The position numbers and the translations under genes are program-made. A stretch of DNA of 64,000 nt. Origin: Cryptomeria japonica. Taxonomy: Eukaryota; Streptophyta; Pinopsida; Cupressales; Cupressaceae. Positions 42,498 through 54,524 of this stretch are shown here, one piece after another (the first letter of the stretch is position 1; each line of letters begins with the position of its first letter). A model generated the notes under the pieces. It was not told the DNA's origin and did not search any database. It saw only the letters and a list, made by a program, of their open reading frames with translations. The stretch spans positions 40,480,791-40,544,790 of the forward strand of contig NC_081412.1 of the NCBI RefSeq assembly GCF_030272615.1. Reading direction: 5' to 3'.

Positions 42498-44121
42498 CTA
42501 CAAAGGTAGGATTAAAATCAAGAGATCCCCAATCGTCTTCTGCGAGAATCTTCTCAGGATCAAAATCCTTCTTATGTGTAGATTCAAGTCGAGAATAATC
42601 TTCTTCAGGAGCTCCAGGCTTATCCAAAGAATTTTGATCATCAGAGAGCGAGGATTCATCGATAGGTATCTTGTTTAAAGAGTCATCGTTAGACGAGGAA
42701 GGCTTAGAAGAACCCCCTTTGGAAGTAGATGTTTGTAAACAAGCTTGGAAATTAGTATCACCTATCAAGGTATATGTCTTATTATTATATATAAATTTAA
42801 CTTGTCTATGCAATGTAGAGGGGACCGCTTGCATACTATGAATCCAAGGTCTCCCTAATAGCAAGTTTTATGTTAGATTTCCCGACATAACATGGATAGG
42901 AGTAGGCAAAGTAATAGGCCCCACTGTGACGGGTAAGGTGATAGTACCTAATGAAGTTTTAGCCACATTATCAAAGCCTCGAATAGGATGAGAGTTAGGC
43001 GCAATTAAGGATGTATCCACATTCATCTTATGCAAAAGATTAATGCTACACACATTAAGACCAGAGCCATTATCTACTAGTGTTCGTCTTATAGCAGTAT
43101 CATTTATGATAACCACAATCATCAAGGGATCATATTGATGTTGAATTTCACTAGTGGGCAACTCATCTTGAGTAAACACAATATGAGCTTTAGGATTCAT
43201 CACAGAGTTAACCAAAGACACTATATTACTAGATGTATTCGGTGGAGAAACATTCAAATCTTTCAAAGCATCTTGTAACATTCCGTGATGAGCAGAAGAA
43301 GTTTGAATCAAATCCCAAAGGGATATCTTAGCAGGGGTAGCTTTAAGTTGTTCTATGAGATCATATTCCTTACTAAGAACTTGTGAAATGCGTGGAGCTT
43401 GCGGAAGAATTGGTTGAGGATTAGGAAGAGAAACTAGAGTAACCGGAGGAGGATTAGGCTGCCTATTATTTCTAGTATGATAAGTATGGGCAACCGCATG
43501 ATAACTCTCTCTAGTTAATTGCTTGGCATAATTGTAAGGACTTATAGGTTTTCTTCCTTGCATAGTGATGATAGGTTTATTTGGAGTAAGAAAGGAATCA
43601 TACCCCCCTTGGATAGTAAGGAGAGGTGATTTAGGAACTTGAAAGGTGGTAGAAGGACAAGCACCTTGGACTTCAAAGAGAGGCTTATTATGCTCATTCA
43701 GGTTTATCATGTTAACTAATTTAGAAGTTTTGTTCTTGTTTAGAGATTTCGATAAAGCCACAAAGTCATCAAGAGCATCATCCAACAAAGCATAATCATA
43801 TCTATTAAAAGGTTTATCTTTTGATTCAAAAGGAGACATCTCCTCATAGAGGGGATTATTGAAAACAACCATGTTACTAGATTCAGTGGAAGAGTTGATA
43901 GGAATGTACCCTTGAGAGGTATCATTCAACTTATCTTTCTCATCACAACGAAATGGCATAGTAACAAGGTTTATGAGTTTTTGGTAAAACAAAGGTTTGG
44001 CCTCTTTAGGATTCAAAAAATCATCTAAAGCTTCATCTAATTCATCTTTGCTATACTCATAATCAGCATAATTGCATACATCATCATAAATATGAACATC
44101 TTGCAAATAAAAATCTGACAT
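42442..44121 (-). pseudogene. T N-terminal protein with protease, no recognisable Gag
   Basis: Starts MSDFYLQDVHIYDD at 44121-44119. The first 230 residues are acidic or Asn/Pro-rich and match no Gag core I know; no CCHC knuckle is present. From about residue 250 it matches the pre-protease part of Tat elements (LIEQLKATPAKISLWDLIQ), then protease with DNGSGLNVC (D-N-G for D-S-G) and LLLGRPWIHSMQAVPSTLHR. One TAA at 42865-42867 splits it. The N-terminal sequence is identical in the truncated copy at 32319-33027, so the missing Gag is a family trait and not local damage. Confidence 0.8.
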
Positions 44122-44283
44122 TTTGAAATAAAAGTTGCATAAAACTTAGACACACAATGCAAAGAAACAAAGAAACACACTCTCTTTTTTTTTTCTTTTT
44201 CCTTTGAAAATGAAACTTAAATGAAACACACTAAATCTAGATCTAGATCTAACAAATGCAATGCAAGAGAAAGAAATAATTCG

Positions 44284-44301
44284 TTCACATCGGGTTCACC
44301 A
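44284..44301 (-). promoter_or_regulatory. Primer binding site of T
   Basis: Minus-strand TGGTGAACCCGATGTGAA, three bases inside the 5' LTR end. tRNA not identified. Confidence 0.65.
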
Positions 44302-44304
44302 AAA

Positions 44305-45975
44305 TGTGTGGGGGAAAAAGCGAGACTAGGCTAACATGTCCTAATCCTACCTTTTGTCACACATTACTGAATACAAAAGGGCCTAGAGGTATCGCACAAT
44401 TGGCTACTTCTTTTGGGTGAAAGAGAGAGCCACGAGCTACCTATTAGGGTTTCTATTCCTTTGTTGTAATTGAAAGGTAAGATTATGCAAGTTCAATTCT
44501 TAACCCCAAAATGCAAGTGTGAACTAATAACAAGATTGCAGAATTGAACTTAAACAATGGAAAGCTGCAAACATAAAGACAAGACAAGAATGTAGATACA
44601 TACCCGGAGTCAAAATCTGAGTGAAAATGTTCAGGATGGGGGCGCGGGCGCCACTGTCCTGATTCTGCACCTGAAACTGCACTTGAAACTGCCACTTTGC
44701 AACCTGGAAAACTGTTGGAAATGCTAAAAATTGCTATCTGTCAGGGGGACCAGGGCGCCCAGTGCCCCTGTCCTAGGGACCAGGGCGCCTAGTGCCCTTG
44801 TCCTGGCAGGACCAGGGCGCCCCACGCCCCTGTCCTGGTCTTCTGCTCTGAAACTTGGTGTATGGTTCCGTCTCCGTCTGCTTCTTTCGGATCTGCAACT
44901 TGCGGTGTCGTCTGAATCCTGAAATCTTCACTTATATCTGAAAAGGTGTTTGGGCGGCTATATAGGGTTTTGCCTTAGTCAAACCCCCGCTTCGGTGATT
45001 TCCACCTCCACGAATAGCCAAGTTGTATTGTAAAAGTAATGTGTGTGCAGACCTTGTGTGTGTGCAAGATCTAAAATGCAAGTAAGCAAACTAGAGCAAC
45101 CTAGAAAGTAAACCCTAATTGCTTGTAAATGACAATGTAAATGCTCCAAATCAAGATGCCAAGTGATCTAAAGCATGAATGTAAGTGACATAATGAGGCT
45201 TATGCAAAGACATGAAAACAACATGAAATCATACCCAACCCCAAGGGAGGGGTACAAGCCAATCTTCAGTCGGTGATCCCTTATTGCTTTTCAATGCCTT
45301 CAAAGCCCTAAGTGAATGAATGGATTTGATGAATGCTTGGAGGATGAATGTTGAGAGTTGTTGAAGTCTTCCAAGATCTACTCTTTCGCTGCATATGAGG
45401 TTCCTGAAAACAAAATTTGGATCCTTTCTAATGAAGAAAGAGAGCTCTTATGTATGAAACCCTAGGTCTTAATTCCAACTTTTGGCCGACCTAGAGATTT
45501 AATATCCCGCCAATTTCTTGGGGTTAAGCTTTATTTTATGATTGGATCGTGCTCCTAAAATTTCAGGAAAAATATCCGGGACCGTGTGCACTCCAGGCGC
45601 CATGGTCCCGGCAACTTTTCACCAGATTTTCAGGGCCATCAAATATGATGATTTTAGAGAGAATCTTGAAGTTACAAGTGATTTCGAGATGTTTTGACCC
45701 CCGAAATCAAGCCCCCAAGTCCAAAAGAAGGCCTAATTAGGGTTTTTGATTAGATGATGTATTGGAGGAATAAAATGAAAAGGGGCACACTTTAATGAAA
45801 GGGCCCACCTTTATGATGTGGAGAATGATGAAATAGGACCTTAGACCTAATTAATTTGATTAATTAAGTGCTAAAGGAGAAATGCAATGCAAAATGCAAA
45901 CTACGCCAAGGCGGGTGCTAAACTAGATGTGAAATTGTACTGCTTTAGCAAGTGCATACAATTTACGATGGTACA
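44305..45975 (-). repeat. 5' LTR of T (1,671 bp)
   Basis: Pairs with 33214-34872; carries a 12-bp tandem duplication (GCACTTGAAACT, about 44670) absent from the partner. At its right end it reads TGTACCATCG on the minus strand where the partner reads TGTAGTGTCG. Beyond 45975 A-minus ORF2 sequence begins. Confidence 0.88.
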
Positions 45976-48356
45976 GTAAAGTGTTGTCACTTGCCTTGTA
46001 GGCCAATGCATTGCAATTCATTATCGTCTTGATTGAATCCAAAAGTACCTCTGTAACATTGGTAAGTTTAAAGTCACCTGTAGATGTGTCGGATGTCTGA
46101 CCAATTATCTTTATTACCTCTTTGCTTCAATTAGGTATATCCATTTTGTTTTCATTTTCCTCTAGTGGATCAGTCTAGGTTTGCATCTCAACCTGCAAAG
46201 GTTTCTCAGACTGTTTCAATGTCGCAGTGATTGCTGGTTTCTCTGCTTCGGTGTGTACCTTTGCCTCAGTTTGTTTCTTTGAAAGTTCAACTGCGGGTAT
46301 CTCTATCTTTGGTGGCCCTGTGCAAGTACCTTTATCTTCAGTAGGTTTTTTAGTCTCTGATGGTTTCTCTATTTGGGTTGGGATCTCATCTTCCTGAGAG
46401 TTAATTGTTTGTGTCGATTCCTCTGAAATCTTTTCATTATCAACAATGTCTACTTTAACCTCTGAATTATCTTTATCCACAACAATGTTTACCTCTCGAG
46501 TATCCACATTCATTGTAAAAAGTATCTCTTATTCAGTGTTAATATTATGTGTAATACCTTCATTGTTAATAAGTTCATCAATTTCTTCTTTGGAGTTAAT
46601 CAAGTGAATAGCCAAGAGTGCTTCAACCTTCAATTTCTTGTCTAATTCCATCACTGATAGCCTGTTAGCTTCTAATCTCATGTACAGATCATTTGGTAGC
46701 TCCTCAACAACTTCAATCAAAACTTTCTTATAAATATCTAAATGAAGAATAATACTTCTCTTCAATAGTGTTTATGTCAGTAACATTTGAAGAAGTATAC
46801 CATTTATTCACATTAGACAAATTACCTTCCTCTATTATTTCATTCAGTAAGTCATTCAATATGGGGTTTATCGGTGTCTGTTTTCTCTTTAGATTAAGCT
46901 TCTTATTGGGTTCCCTAACCACCTACTGTTTCTTCCTTAATGTTCTTGTTTTCTTCAGAGAAGGAGAGGGTACAGGTGAGGTTTTTCTCTTCCTTTCCAC
47001 TCTTTTGAACTTAGTTGCCTTACTACTGTAACTATCAGAAGATGTGTCAACCAATGAAATATGTGCCTCCGGTTGAAGTCCTTCAATCTCACTAGCCAAT
47101 ATGCAACTAAAGTTCATGACATTTTCTTTGATTTCCTTTACTTTCTTGGATGCATCCCTAATCTATTTTTCTCTTCTCTTAGTCATTTTCTACATAAATA
47201 CTTTATTCTCAATGGTTTTTGCATTTCCAAAGAATTATTCAGATGGCTGTCTTGTTGCATCAATTAGTGCTTTTTCATATGTTTCTAGAACATGTAGATC
47301 AACCTCACAACTCATTTTAGTAACCCAAATAGTTCTAGGTCTTACTGCTTCCATCTAGGTTTCATCTCTTTTAATGACAAAGCAGATTTCCTTGTCATAT
47401 TTCTCAACTATGATTTGAGGTATCCTTACCCTAGCTCTCATCTTAGATTGGAAAGATTTAAAGTAATTAGTTATGTTGTTGTCTTTAGTAGTTCACATGC
47501 TTGTAAAAGCTTCCTGTAGTTTTTTTCCAACCGGTATATAATAACCAAAGTCTTTGGGTCCTATACTGGGGATCTCTTTGGTGAAATATAGCATTAAACA
47601 TACCAGAAGGTTTCCAAAGCGGAAAGTACCCTTCTTGTCTCCCTTAATCTTTTTCAGGTTGTTGATAAGCTCATCTTTTAACCATTCACACACATCTATC
47701 TTAGCATTGTTGTTTATCATTTTATGTGCATTGTAAATACAAAGACTGGAAACAAAATTGAGTCTGTTAGAATGTGTGGCTTTGTATCCAAGAACCATAC
47801 TTACATTTCTGACATCGGTGTCCTTAATATCATTTACTCTAAGTGATCTATTGTCAGATGTTTCTCCAGTTAGGCTTGTCACCATTTTGTTGGGAATCCT
47901 CTTTGTCTTATCATGTCTACTACCGGTTGAGGGTAAACCAGTAATTGCCCTAATTGCTTGTTGGGTTATCTTACAAACAAACTCCAACCATAAGAATTAT
48001 CCATGTGCTCTACTCAATACAATCCTTACCACTTCCTCTGGAAATTGAGGGATATTTAGTATCTCCACAATCTTGTGTTTGGGTTTAACAATTCCATGTT
48101 CGTCACAAATGACCTTATTAAACATTTTCATTAACTCCTCAGATCCTAGATCTTCTATATTGCAATGTATATAAATCCTAGGGTCTTCTGCAAATGCTAC
48201 TCCCTTAGGTGTTTTTGAAAAACCTCCTACAGAGTCGTCTTGCTTTGCAATCTCGTGAATTATCTTGAAAACGAGCCTAGGGCATTTCACATTTTCACAT
48301 TCTCCACAATGGTAGGGTTCAGGAATAAACTCAGGAACAAAAGATGAAGTAGCCAT
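45976..48356 (-). pseudogene. A-minus ORF2, unknown conserved protein
   Basis: Begins MATSSFVPEFIPEPYHC at 48356-48354. It aligns along its length with A-plus ORF2: RIYIHCNIEDLGSEEL, VVRIVLSRAHG, KITQQAIRAITGLPS, RSLRVNDIKDTDVR, CEWLKDELINNL, KKGTFRFGNLLVC in the first 290 residues; then a basic Ser/Pro linker (KTSPVPSPSLKKTR), ELPNDLYMRLEANRLSVMEL, and a long Thr/Glu/Pro-rich part. A TAA at 47997-47999 and others break it and a frameshift lies near 46735. It ends against T at 45976; the last 120 nt are at 32199-32318. I cannot assign a family. Not a polymerase, protease or integrase by any motif I see. Confidence 0.7.
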
Positions 48357-48656
48357 TATGAAAAATGCCTCTTATCTAGATGCTTGCTGAATGCTTGAAA
48401 AATACTTCCCAGATTCGCCTTGAATGCATTTGCTCGATTTCATGCTCATAGAAAGTTTGAATGCTCGGTGAGTTAGAAATGAGGGTTTTCCCAGTGCTTT
48501 ATAGCCAAAAAGCTATTCAAAACATCATTAAATGCTCGCCAGTTAAGTGAAAACTTAACACACTTGCTGATAAAGAAGAGATGTATCTTCTCACAATTAA
48601 CCGAGGGTAGAATGCATGTTTTTCAATTCGCTGCCATACCCCCAAGGGATTATTCC

Positions 48657-49731
48657 TCAGTTAGATGAAGAATCTCCTATCGGTGGAGGATTACTCTGTT
48701 CTACCAACTAAGATATAGTTTCATCAGTTCTGTAATCTCTTTTCTTAGTCCACTGTTTTGAAAATTCTTGCTTTACATCTTCTACCTTCTCTTTTCCCTT
48801 CAAGCTAGATCTCATATTGTTTTTTGGTGTATTCTTGCTTCTACAAAATTTAGCAATATGTCCAATCTTGTTACAAGCATAACAAGTCACATTATTCCTT
48901 TAAATAGCATTTCCATATCCTTGAAAGGTTTGTGATCTGCATTGATTAGATAAATGTCCAAATCTTCCACAAACATAACATTTCACATTCATTCTACAAT
49001 TTTCTGAATTATGACCAACTTTTTTGCATTTGGAACATTGATCGGTGGGTGAGTTTCTGTTCTGATTATTTCTAAATCTACACTGATTTTCTCTATGACC
49101 ATATTTTTTGCAATTGAAACATTTTTCATTAAATTTGTAAGAATTAGGTTGTCTTACTAGTTTGTTCTGATCTTCATTGTTTGCAGTACCAGAACTTTCT
49201 CCAACTTCAAATCCAAGTCCATTAGTATCTCCATTAGGCTTCTGACTTTTCAGCATGTCATCAAGCTCCTGTAAACTTTTCTTGAATTTGTCTTTGTGTT
49301 TATTTGCAGTAGCCAACTCATTTTCCAAAATTCCAACTTGTCTCATAAGCTCAGTTTTATTATGTTGCATGTGAATCAAATCTGTCTTCAGCATATCATT
49401 TTCATGACTAAGTCTTAGATTTTCATTTCTAGCATCATTAAGAGTCCTAGTCAAGTCTTCTTCATTCTTCTTCTTGTCTTCAATATGTTTACATAACCTC
49501 ATAGTCATATCTTGCATTTTATTCCTCATATTATTGTGTTTTTGTCTCAACTTATTTGCACTATCTGTCATGAAGTTCTTTTCTTTTATTTTGTGCTATA
49601 GCAAAGTTCTCCTAAAGTCCTTTAATGAATTCCTGTGCAATCCTTAGATCATCTTCAAGTTTGATATTCTTCAATTTCTCTACATCAAAATCTTCAAGAG
49701 CTCCTTCCAATTGTTTTCTTAAGTTCTCCAT
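48657..49731 (-). pseudogene. A-minus ORF1: coiled coil with four CCHC knuckles
   Basis: ATG 49731-49729 gives MENLRKQLEGALEDFDVEKL. The N-terminal 200 residues are heptad-rich (KKNEEDLTRTLNDARNENL, HNKTELMRQVGILENELA). Four knuckles of the CX2CX4HX4C type follow: CFNCKKYGHRENQC, CSKCKKVGHNSENC, CYVCGRFGHLSNQC and CYACNKIGHIAKFC, then a Lys-rich tail. Stop TGA at 48657-48659 matches the stop position of the A-plus copy. One frameshift near 49590 and a TAG at 48708-48710 break it. It may stand in for Gag as an RNA-binding protein, but lacks any capsid core I can recognise. Confidence 0.8.
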
Positions 49732-49788
49732 TTGTACCGGTGTTAGAATCTTCCTCAAGTTGTTAGGCTTTTGAAAATAGAGGACCAA

Positions 49789-49800
49789 GCTCTGATACCA
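49789..49800 (-). promoter_or_regulatory. Primer binding site of A-minus
   Basis: Minus-strand TGGTATCAGAGC, exact initiator tRNA-Met type, two bases from the 5' LTR at 49803. Confidence 0.88.
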
Positions 49801-49802
49801 AT

Positions 49803-50531
49803 TGTTAGAATCAATGATACTCCCAAAGACATTGAGAGGGGGGGGGAGGGGGTGAATTAGTGTTTAACTGATTAAAAAAATATTTATACTTATTTAAAAC
49901 TTTGCATCCCAAAACAATGTACCGGTAAATAAAAATTAATGCAACAAATAAGAATAATAGAGACAACATAGGGAACATACCATAACACAAGATATTTAAT
50001 GAGGAAACCCGGTGTCGGAAAAACCTTGGTGGGATTTGTGACCCACAATATTTACTCACTAGTCGATGAATAAATACTACTTACAATGAGGGGCATGCAC
50101 ACGCAGAGAGGAAAACAGCCTAGAGCACACTGCTCAATAAAGAGTCACACTGACTACAAAATGGATTATCAAAATCCAATACAATGTACTGATTCAAAAC
50201 AACATCTCTCATTCCAGGTTCAGTACTGGTTTAAGCTCAGCCAATAACCAAAACCTTCATTGTCAACTATATCACCTTATACAAAATTGCCTTATACTTC
50301 ACATCTATCTCCATTCCAAAATGACTTAAAAGATCTCATACAATATGAGTCTATTATAATGTACCATGTCGGCTTTTACATAAGATAATTATAATTCAAA
50401 ACAATAAATAAAATTTTATTCCATGTCGGCCTGAGTGTCGGTATGCATTATTGCCGATGTCGGTGAAGTGCCTGCCGGTGTATGTAGAAGTCTATTGCCG
50501 GTGCTGGTATCTGTCGGTTGGTTTCCAGATG
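49803..50531 (-). repeat. 5' LTR of A-minus
   Basis: Starts (plus strand) TGTTAGAATC, has a G-run at 49838-49846 and then the block 49993-50040 shared by LTRs A, B and E. It is cut at 50531, about 60 bp short of the partner, by the LTR-like block E. Confidence 0.78.
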
Positions 50532-51687
50532 TGACAATGCAAAAAATTGAGAGGGGGGGTTGAATCAATTTTCTCAAAAACTTACTACAACTTAAACCAC
50601 AAATCAGATATGATAATTAACAGTTAAAGCGTCAAACAACACCACATCAATAACACACATAACACCAATATTTTTGATGTGGAAAACTCGGTTAAGGAAA
50701 AAAACATGATGGGAACCTACCCACAATGAGCTAATACCTTGTTATGAGTAAGTGAAATATTACAATGGGAATGAACATGCATTCAGACACTGCCTAGACC
50801 TCACTACTCAAACATGAAATCCAGAAGGGCTACAACCCTTAGGGAAGGCTCATTGCCTTACAAGAAGTCTCACTGACTTACAAAAGCATTCAGACAACAA
50901 TCCAAATTACATGAATTATGAAAATATAATCTCCATATGTCTGGGTATAGTTTCGATTAAACTCACTGTCAAATCTTCTCCGCAACACACTTCTTTGCAT
51001 AACTTCACACAACTTCCATGCCACTGAATGATTGATACAATATTCGCACATAGCATGATACCTCTCAATAATTATTACATTCATTTGTACAAGTCATCAA
51101 CCCATGAAATATAGGTCGGCTCAACACATGCTACATATTACAAAAATATAATTACACACGTTATAACAACACATGCGGACCAAAACAATGTCGGCTAAGA
51201 CATAGTCTGGACCTAAACAACCACCACAAATATGAAACATCTCTGATAATTATGCCTCGATCATCTGCAACACGCTACCAAATCATGAATGTCACATAAC
51301 ACAAAGAACATCATCGGACAAGGAAAATCTTCAATAATGCGCACAATAATCAGTGCAGACCATCAATATGAATAGAACACAATATAGAGACATTCACAAG
51401 CAATGTGAATTGCACCACAACAACCACACCAACTCAGATTTCTAGAATCATTATCATCTCTCTATTGAAGCTCAAGAACAACAAGATAACTATCTGTCAA
51501 CCTGGAAGATTTTCTTGTGGATTTCCAAATCATGAACAAATCCAACTGAGGACACACATCCAAGACTAAAGATATTACAATTCTGGAGCAGTACAAAGCA
51601 CAAACCAAAATACATTGCTCCAAATCATGAACCAATCTTAGCTTGCTCCATCTTTGATATGATTGAAGAGGTTTAAGAGAATTTTAT
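50532..51687 (-). repeat. LTR-like block E (probable solo or truncated LTR)
   Basis: Begins TGACAATGC, then GAGAGGGGGGGTTGAATC, then a block (50670-50724) with GATGTGGAAAACTCGG and GATGGGAACC and then a TACAATG segment like those of the A and B LTRs. No coding and no clear right end or duplication, so the limits are approximate. Probably the LTR of another Copia family in minus orientation. Confidence 0.45.
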
Positions 51688-51974
51688 AGTGTTCATCGAG
51701 CATTTCAAGTCATTGAAGGCGTTATTCTCTATGAGAATTGTCGACAAGGACGCCCTAGAGAAACTTGTAATGAAGCAATCTCTAACTCTAAAGGAATAAT
51801 TGCATTGACACCATAAACATGGTTGTAAGAAGTTACACTCATAGTTGTACAAATACTAGTTCTATAGGCCCATAAAGCATAAGACAATTGAATATGCAAA
51901 TCCTTACAATGTTTATTGATAGTTTTACGAAGGATTTGCTCAACCTCTATATCTTCTAGTTGTCCTACCCCCAT
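51688..51974 (-). pseudogene. Tat integrase fragment
   Basis: About 80 codons aligning with T integrase at 38850-39150: IEVEQILRKTINKHCKDLHI, ALWAYRTSICTTMSVTSYNH and VYGVNAIIPLELEIASLQVS. No neighbouring integrase parts remain. A relic of an older Tat element, unlike T in many positions. Confidence 0.8.
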
Positions 51975-54524
51975 ATCCTAAATCATCTTTTGGATAACTT
52001 TCGCTTATATTTTACTTTTTTGAGACAATCTTCACATTATCTAACATTCATAATTTACCTTCGGTTCTTTTCCAATCTAATACAACACACAAGATGTAAG
52101 GCTAGGCCTCTTCGGTTAAAAGCTAAATTCTGAAGGTCTCCATTTCACTAAGGTCATCTAGGACATGATTCCAACCCTGTCTCTTATTATTCTTTTAAAG
52201 ATGGGCACTCTATCTATCAAGTATGAATCTTAGTACTAATGTTATTGTCATTCATATTAACTAATTTAGTTTTTCAAGTTCTTGTTAGATTGAGACATTC
52301 CTAGGCTTTGTGTTTTTGTTGAACCACTATGCTTATGGATTTAAACCTTTCTCATGCATTCATGTCCAAATAAAGTCTTAACCTAACTTTTTAGTAAACA
52401 TTTTTCATCTGATGAGGTAAAAAACAGGGGACCACATCCCCAATATAAACATTCAGTTCAATAATACTCTATCAAAATTTGAATCTTGATGACAAGAACA
52501 ACATCACCACAACTTAAACCATCACACCATACCTACATAAACAAATCCATATATGACTTATCCAACTTGACTCAAAAAAAATACTACTCTTTAAAAGTGC
52601 CATCTAAGAGTATCTTTGGTAGTAGGCGCCTACAAATCTTTAGGGAGGTACATAAATAGTAAGTTAATAGAAGAGTCACGGTGGCCTGCTCATGAATGAT
52701 TATTCTCTTTGGATTTAGACTGCCTTTTCCAATGGGCGCCCAATTTCCTTGACCAGCTCATACTCTTGAAGAGTCGCGAAACACGCTTTATATTATTTCT
52801 TGTACTTTTGGCCCCACGATTTCCATTAACAGCTGCGTAATGAGATCCAATTAAGTAGGAAAAAGATTGTATTGTAATTTTATGTTAATGTTGAATTCAT
52901 GCTCCACTAATTAAGATATTCACAGAATTACGCCCTACCTCTGGTCCCCAAAAAGTGAACAGGCCAAGGTCAGAAAGTGTTGGAAATTAGTGAATTTAAT
53001 GCTTATTTTAAGTGAATTGGGTATGTTTTGGATGGAGTAATGATGGGTAAGGCAAAAGACTGGATGTTAAATGGGGGCTGCTTCTTTCAAACCAGATCTG
53101 AAGTTGATCATGTCAATATACCCCACGTTATTTGTGGATACCTACACAAATATCTCTTAAAGAAAAAGATTGGATAAAAAGGTGGTAAGCACTCTTCACA
53201 ACTATCTTGAAAACCTGTCGTAGTAGTAGTGATTATGTATCCTATGTACACACTAGTAGATTTATATTGCTGGAATCATGACATTTAATAAAGCACACAT
53301 TTAATAAAGCACAACCTTTCAAGCCAATGAGCATTGAGCCAAGTAAATGTTGAGGTTTTCTTTTCTTGGTCTTCTGTTCTAATCATTAACCTCAAGACGA
53401 ACCAATTTATATGTTTTAAAAATGTCATAAAATCTCTTTTTATGTTTGGTCCATAAGATAGACACAATTTTATCATTGAGGTGCTAAGAGTGTATTAAAG
53501 TGTAAATTGTTATATTCAATGCGAATATTCTAGTATATAAAGTATAGTAAATTTTTAGTATATAAAAGAACATCTAAAAATGGATAACAATAGAAAAGAG
53601 AATGAGACAAGAATACAAAAGAAGATAGACATAAATATACTTTGATAATATATTTTTAAGAAAAAACTCAACCTCCTAAGTACCAATATTTTATCTACAA
53701 CAATAATACTTGCAATACACTCTCAATTTTAGAGCTTCATAATAGATGAACGTTCTAGACTTTGGACATTATTTTATAACATATCAATCCAAAAGATATG
53801 ACATGTTCTCCATTGTGAACCCTCAATATATGGCCCAAGGAGATCCAAAAAACCACCAATAGTTTTCAGTAGATCATCAACCAAAATCATGACCTTAAAA
53901 TGGACACCAATTCTTCAAGGTCAAAATCCAAATATCCCCACATGTGATGCCTTGATAATAGAATGTAGCACCTCTTGCAAGACATATTTGACAATTATGG
54001 CATGGGGTATGATAGGTAACTCCAAAGTTCTCTCTAATGAGATGGTAATTACTCTTGCACATGACAATTATTAACCAATTCAAAATATGCTAGTCTAAAT
54101 CCACTAAACAACACCCCAGTTCGATGATTTTTAAAACTATCATAAGACATGACATGCAATAAGGGGTGCTAATTATAGAATTTTCAAGATTCTAATCATG
54201 TGAGATGCCCTTTTATAATATGACAAATATCAAATAGTTAGACTAGTCATAACAATCACTCACTTGTTGAATATATTGAAAGGAATATAAGGGGCTTTGA
54301 TTAAGTCAATTAAAATGATAGGGTTTGATCCTCATATTCAACCTTCACCATCTAGAATTATTTTTGATCATGTCCTATTATAACATCTACAACATTCACC
54401 AATGTGTACTGTTGTAAATTGTAACTAGTACAATTCACACCTCATTTTTGTGATCCTACTTTAGCATGTCCTATTTGCATTCCCCCTAGGTTTGTTTTGG
54501 TCCTCTTTGCTCCAAACTTGATGA
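51975..54524. other. Unassigned 2.5 kb, no gene recognised
   Basis: AT-rich with no domain-bearing ORF, RNA gene or LTR pair that I can see. Short frames of about 60 codons near 53285-53476 and 53889-54083 have no recognisable content. This may be the least repetitive part of the window. Confidence 0.5.

Larger units (their letters stand above)
32319..45975 (-). mobile_element. T: Tat-lineage Ty3 tandem (LTR-internal-LTR-partial internal)
   Basis: Read on the minus strand: LTR (45975-44305), primer site, gag/protease frame (44121-42442), reverse transcriptase (42497-40938), RNase H plus a second RNase H (to 39765), integrase (to 38579), an antisense PMD gene (37993-35498 on plus), polypurine tract (34892-34873), LTR (34872-33214), then a second primer site and the start of another gag frame that is cut at 32319. 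The dual RNase H marks the Tat lineage. The extra internal start after the second LTR shows a tandem made by LTR recombination. T lies inside A-minus; no clean duplication survives at the cut left edge. Confidence 0.85.
15022..50531 (-). mobile_element. A-minus: pol-less LTR element, split by elements B and T
   Basis: Read on the minus strand: 5' LTR (50531-49803), primer site (49800-49789), ORF1 (coiled coil plus four CCHC knuckles, 49731-48657), ORF2 (unknown, from 48356), polypurine tract (about 32013-31996) and 3' LTR (31993-31640 continued at 15461-15022). Element T splits the internal region and element B splits the 3' LTR. The reconstruction rests on three facts: 31640 onward continues the LTR sequence that stops at 15461, as shown by the uninterrupted copy at 49803-50531; B has the duplication TCAAT at exactly that break; and 31994-32318 aligns with the end of the internal region of A-plus. 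Outer ends are approximate. About 570 bp of ORF2 seem lost around T. Confidence 0.75.

Noticed and set aside
46768-47358. Plus-strand hydrophobic ORFs that look like membrane proteins
   Set aside because: They are the antisense shadow of the Lys/Glu-rich A-minus ORF2, which is supported by alignment with A-plus.
53889-54083. Small Cys-containing minus-strand frame (CHNCQICLARG)
   Set aside because: About 60 codons, overlapped by an equally long frame on the other strand, no known motif spacing and no conserved neighbour; probably chance.
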